Origin: a bacterium
Lineage (GTDB): Bacteria > Actinomycetota > Acidimicrobiia > UBA5794 > ZC4RG35
NCBI GenBank assembly: GCA_028819835.1
Contig: JAPPKR010000211.1
Coordinates: forward strand, 1-14,880
DNA length: 14,880 nt
Reading direction: 5' to 3'
In this document: piece after piece, positions 13,385 through 14,880 of the stretch
Layout: each line of letters opens with the position of its first letter
How positions within the stretch are numbered: position 1 is the stretch's first letter
Made by a program: the position numbers and the translations under genes
The notes under the pieces: generated by a model
Database searches by the model: none
What the model was told of the DNA's origin: nothing
What the model saw: only the letters and a program-made list of their open reading frames with translations

Positions 13385-14880
13385 TCATGACAGGGGCACG
13401 CTCTGGCCGGCTCTGACGAACGCGTCATCTGCGAACCAAATGCCGATCAGGGCCGCCAGTCCTCCCAGTTGGGACAGCCAGAAGGGGACACCCGCCCCGG
13501 CCAGGAAAGCGGCTCCCAGCACCAGGGGCGCCACTACGCCGATTACGTGCCCTCCGAGCCACCACTCGGTGGCGTGGGCTCCCTTTGTCAGATGATGCAT
13601 GCCCGCCGCGTGGTTGGAGGTCGGATGCGGGGAGAAGTACTCGAAGGCGGTGACTACGGCGAGCGCCGCCGCTCCGGCTACGAGGGCCCAGGCGAACGCC
13701 CGACGCGACGACAGTCCGAGATCGAAGATCCCCGCGCACAGCAGGCCCGCTCCACCTCCCACCGCCAGCGCACCGGCCAGCATGTGCCAGAGGAGGGTCG
13801 GGCTCTGCCAGAGGTCCCGTCCCTCCGCCTGACCGAACAGGAAGGCGGTGTAGCCGGCCACGCCCACACCGACTGCCGCCGATGCCCAGATCAGCACGGG
13901 GACGAAGCCGGCCCCGGCAAGACCGAATAAGAACCACAGACCGAGGATCACCGCATGAGCGGTAAGGACCCAAGCGCCTTTCACCAGCCACGAGCCCGGG
14001 TTCCCCTTCGTCAGGATGTAGTGGAACCGGTCGGGACGTTTGAGGTCCGCCACAAGCAGCACCCCGGTGAGCGCCAGGAAAAGCCCGGATATGAGAGGAG
14101 CCCCCCACCTGGCGAAGGCGCTCTGGGAGTCGGCGCCCAAGAGGAGCGACAACGCCAGGGCCATGACGATTCCCGCCGAGATCCCCTTGGTGAGGAAGTA
14201 GCTTGACACCCGCCATCCCCACGGCATCGGGTGGTCGGTGTTGTAGACGACCCTCGGCGGACCCTCGGGTTGCCCATTGGAAGACGGCGGAGGGTGCTTC
14301 CTCCCATTGCTGCTCCCGGTTGCAGGCGGCGTCAGGTCGACGGTCATGAAAGATGGCGCCGGGTCGCCCCAGATCCCCCCGTCACCCGGGTCGACGGCGC
14401 CCAAGGGATCGATAGCGGCCTTGTCGACTCCCTTGTACCACAAATTGGGCCGGGTGCCCTGCTCGGGAGAACGCTGGAGCAGGCGATCGTCCTTGAGCAG
14501 TTGGTCCTGGAAGAAGCGGGAAATGGGCGTGGTCGGATCGTTGAGGTCTCCCGAGATAATGGCGCCCTCGGGGCATACCACCACGCAGGCGGGTTCCAGT
14601 CCCACTTCTACGCGATGCACGCAGTAGTTGCACTTTTGGGCGGTGTTGTCCAAGGGGTCGATGTACAGCGCGTCGTAGGGGCAGGCCTGCATGCAACTCT
14701 TGCACCCGATGCAAAGGCTGGTATCGAAGTCGACAATCCCGTCGTCGCGGCGGAACAGGGCGCCGGTCGGGCAGATCGAGACACAGGGAGCATCCGAGCA
14801 GTGATTGCAACGCAGCACCGAGAAAGCCCGCTTGGTGTCGGGCCAGGTCCCCGACTCGATGTACTTCACCCAGGTGCGGT
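13385..14880 (-). CDS. Fused 4Fe-4S ferredoxin / NrfD (PsrB-PsrC-like) membrane subunit, 5' truncated
   Basis: This protein joins an electron-transfer subunit and a quinone-reactive membrane anchor in one chain. The frame is open to the window edge (codons R-T-W precede the GTG at 14869), so the N-terminus and its first Cys cluster lie outside. Counting from that GTG, clusters are formed by Cys21, 24, 29, 33; by CIGCKSCMQACP (Cys53, 56, 59, 63); and by Cys80, 83, 95, 99. A Pro/Ser/Gly-rich hinge (about 165-215) leads to an NrfD-type domain (about 220-494) with eight predicted spans. This is the PsrB plus PsrC arrangement of polysulfide reductase-like complexes. It should pass electrons between quinone and the catalytic subunit encoded 22 bases downstream. 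The fusion fixes 1:1 stoichiometry. Whether the electrons reduce or oxidise the substrate is unknown. Confidence 0.92.
   Translation of the reverse strand, partial: RTWVKYIESGTWPDTKRAFSVLRCNHCSDAPCVSICPTGALFRRDDGIVDFDTSLCIGCKSCMQACPYDALYIDPLDNTAQKCNYCVHRVEVGLEPACVVVCPEGAIISGDLNDPTTPISRFFQDQLLKDDRLLQRSPEQGTRPNLWYKGVDKAAIDPLGAVDPGDGGIWGDPAPSFMTVDLTPPATGSSNGRKHPPPSSNGQPEGPPRVVYNTDHPMPWGWRVSSYFLTKGISAGIVMALALSLLLGADSQSAFARWGAPLISGLFLALTGVLLVADLKRPDRFHYILTKGNPGSWLVKGAWVLTAHAVILGLWFLFGLAGAGFVPVLIWASAAVGVGVAGYTAFLFGQAEGRDLWQSPTLLWHMLAGALAVGGGAGLLCAGIFDLGLSSRRAFAWALVAGAAALAVVTAFEYFSPHPTSNHAAGMHHLTKGAHATEWWLGGHVIGVVAPLVLGAAFLAGAGVPFWLSQLGGLAALIGIWFADDAFVRAGQSVPLS

Noticed and set aside
13363..13428. 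Upstream start of the molybdopterin oxidoreductase at 13428
   Set aside because: It would overlap the 3' end of the FeS-NrfD gene by 44 bases. ATG 13362 has a good ribosome binding site and follows that gene's stop by 22 bases.

Overview
The window is high-GC and densely coded, with short or overlapping gene junctions and frequent GTG starts. Gene content and protein style (a Thr-rich lipoprotein, a FedA-type membrane protein, a fused FeS/NrfD subunit, a solitary Fic protein) suggest an actinobacterium-like chromosome, possibly Acidimicrobiia. That placement is inference from protein style only. I see no rRNA, tRNA, CRISPR array, insertion sequence or prophage.

Layout from left to right. (1) 1-578 (+): the 3' end of a penicillin acylase family gene. 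It converges on a minus-strand operon, and an imperfect dyad covers both stop codons. (2) 4014-593 (-): a tightly packed four-gene membrane operon. It holds a lipoprotein with a long Thr/Ser-rich tether and a cupredoxin-like C-terminus, a 443-residue polytopic protein of the type often labelled fenitrothion hydrolase, a 53-residue single-span protein (easily missed, ATGATGA overlap), and a 7-TM protein with a small N-terminal module on a Pro/Ala linker. No function is assigned; this is the best candidate here for an undescribed envelope system. (3) 4148-4795 (+): a metal-dependent O-methyltransferase. (4) 7226-4826 (-): two tandem paralogous MFS transporters. (5) 7397-8917 (+): glucose-6-phosphate dehydrogenase, preceded by a leader with two overlapping micro-ORFs. 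(6) 8918-9051: a distinctly AT-rich intergenic region with interlocking inverted repeats and a probable promoter. It leads into (7) 9052-10074 (+), a class II Fic protein. (8) 14880-10080 (-): an oxidoreductase operon. It encodes a fused 4Fe-4S/NrfD membrane subunit (cut by the right edge), a molybdopterin oxidoreductase with a Cys at the presumed Mo-ligand position and no Tat signal, possibly a 45-residue ORF, and a thioredoxin-fold 2Fe-2S ferredoxin with no clear start codon.

How the genes may work together. The right-hand operon should make a membrane-bound molybdoenzyme that exchanges electrons with quinone through NrfD; the small 2Fe-2S protein may be an electron partner. The left-hand operon looks like one cell-envelope assembly with an extracytoplasmic lipoprotein, two polytopic proteins and a small single-span subunit. 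The zwf, MFS, methyltransferase and fic genes look like independent units.
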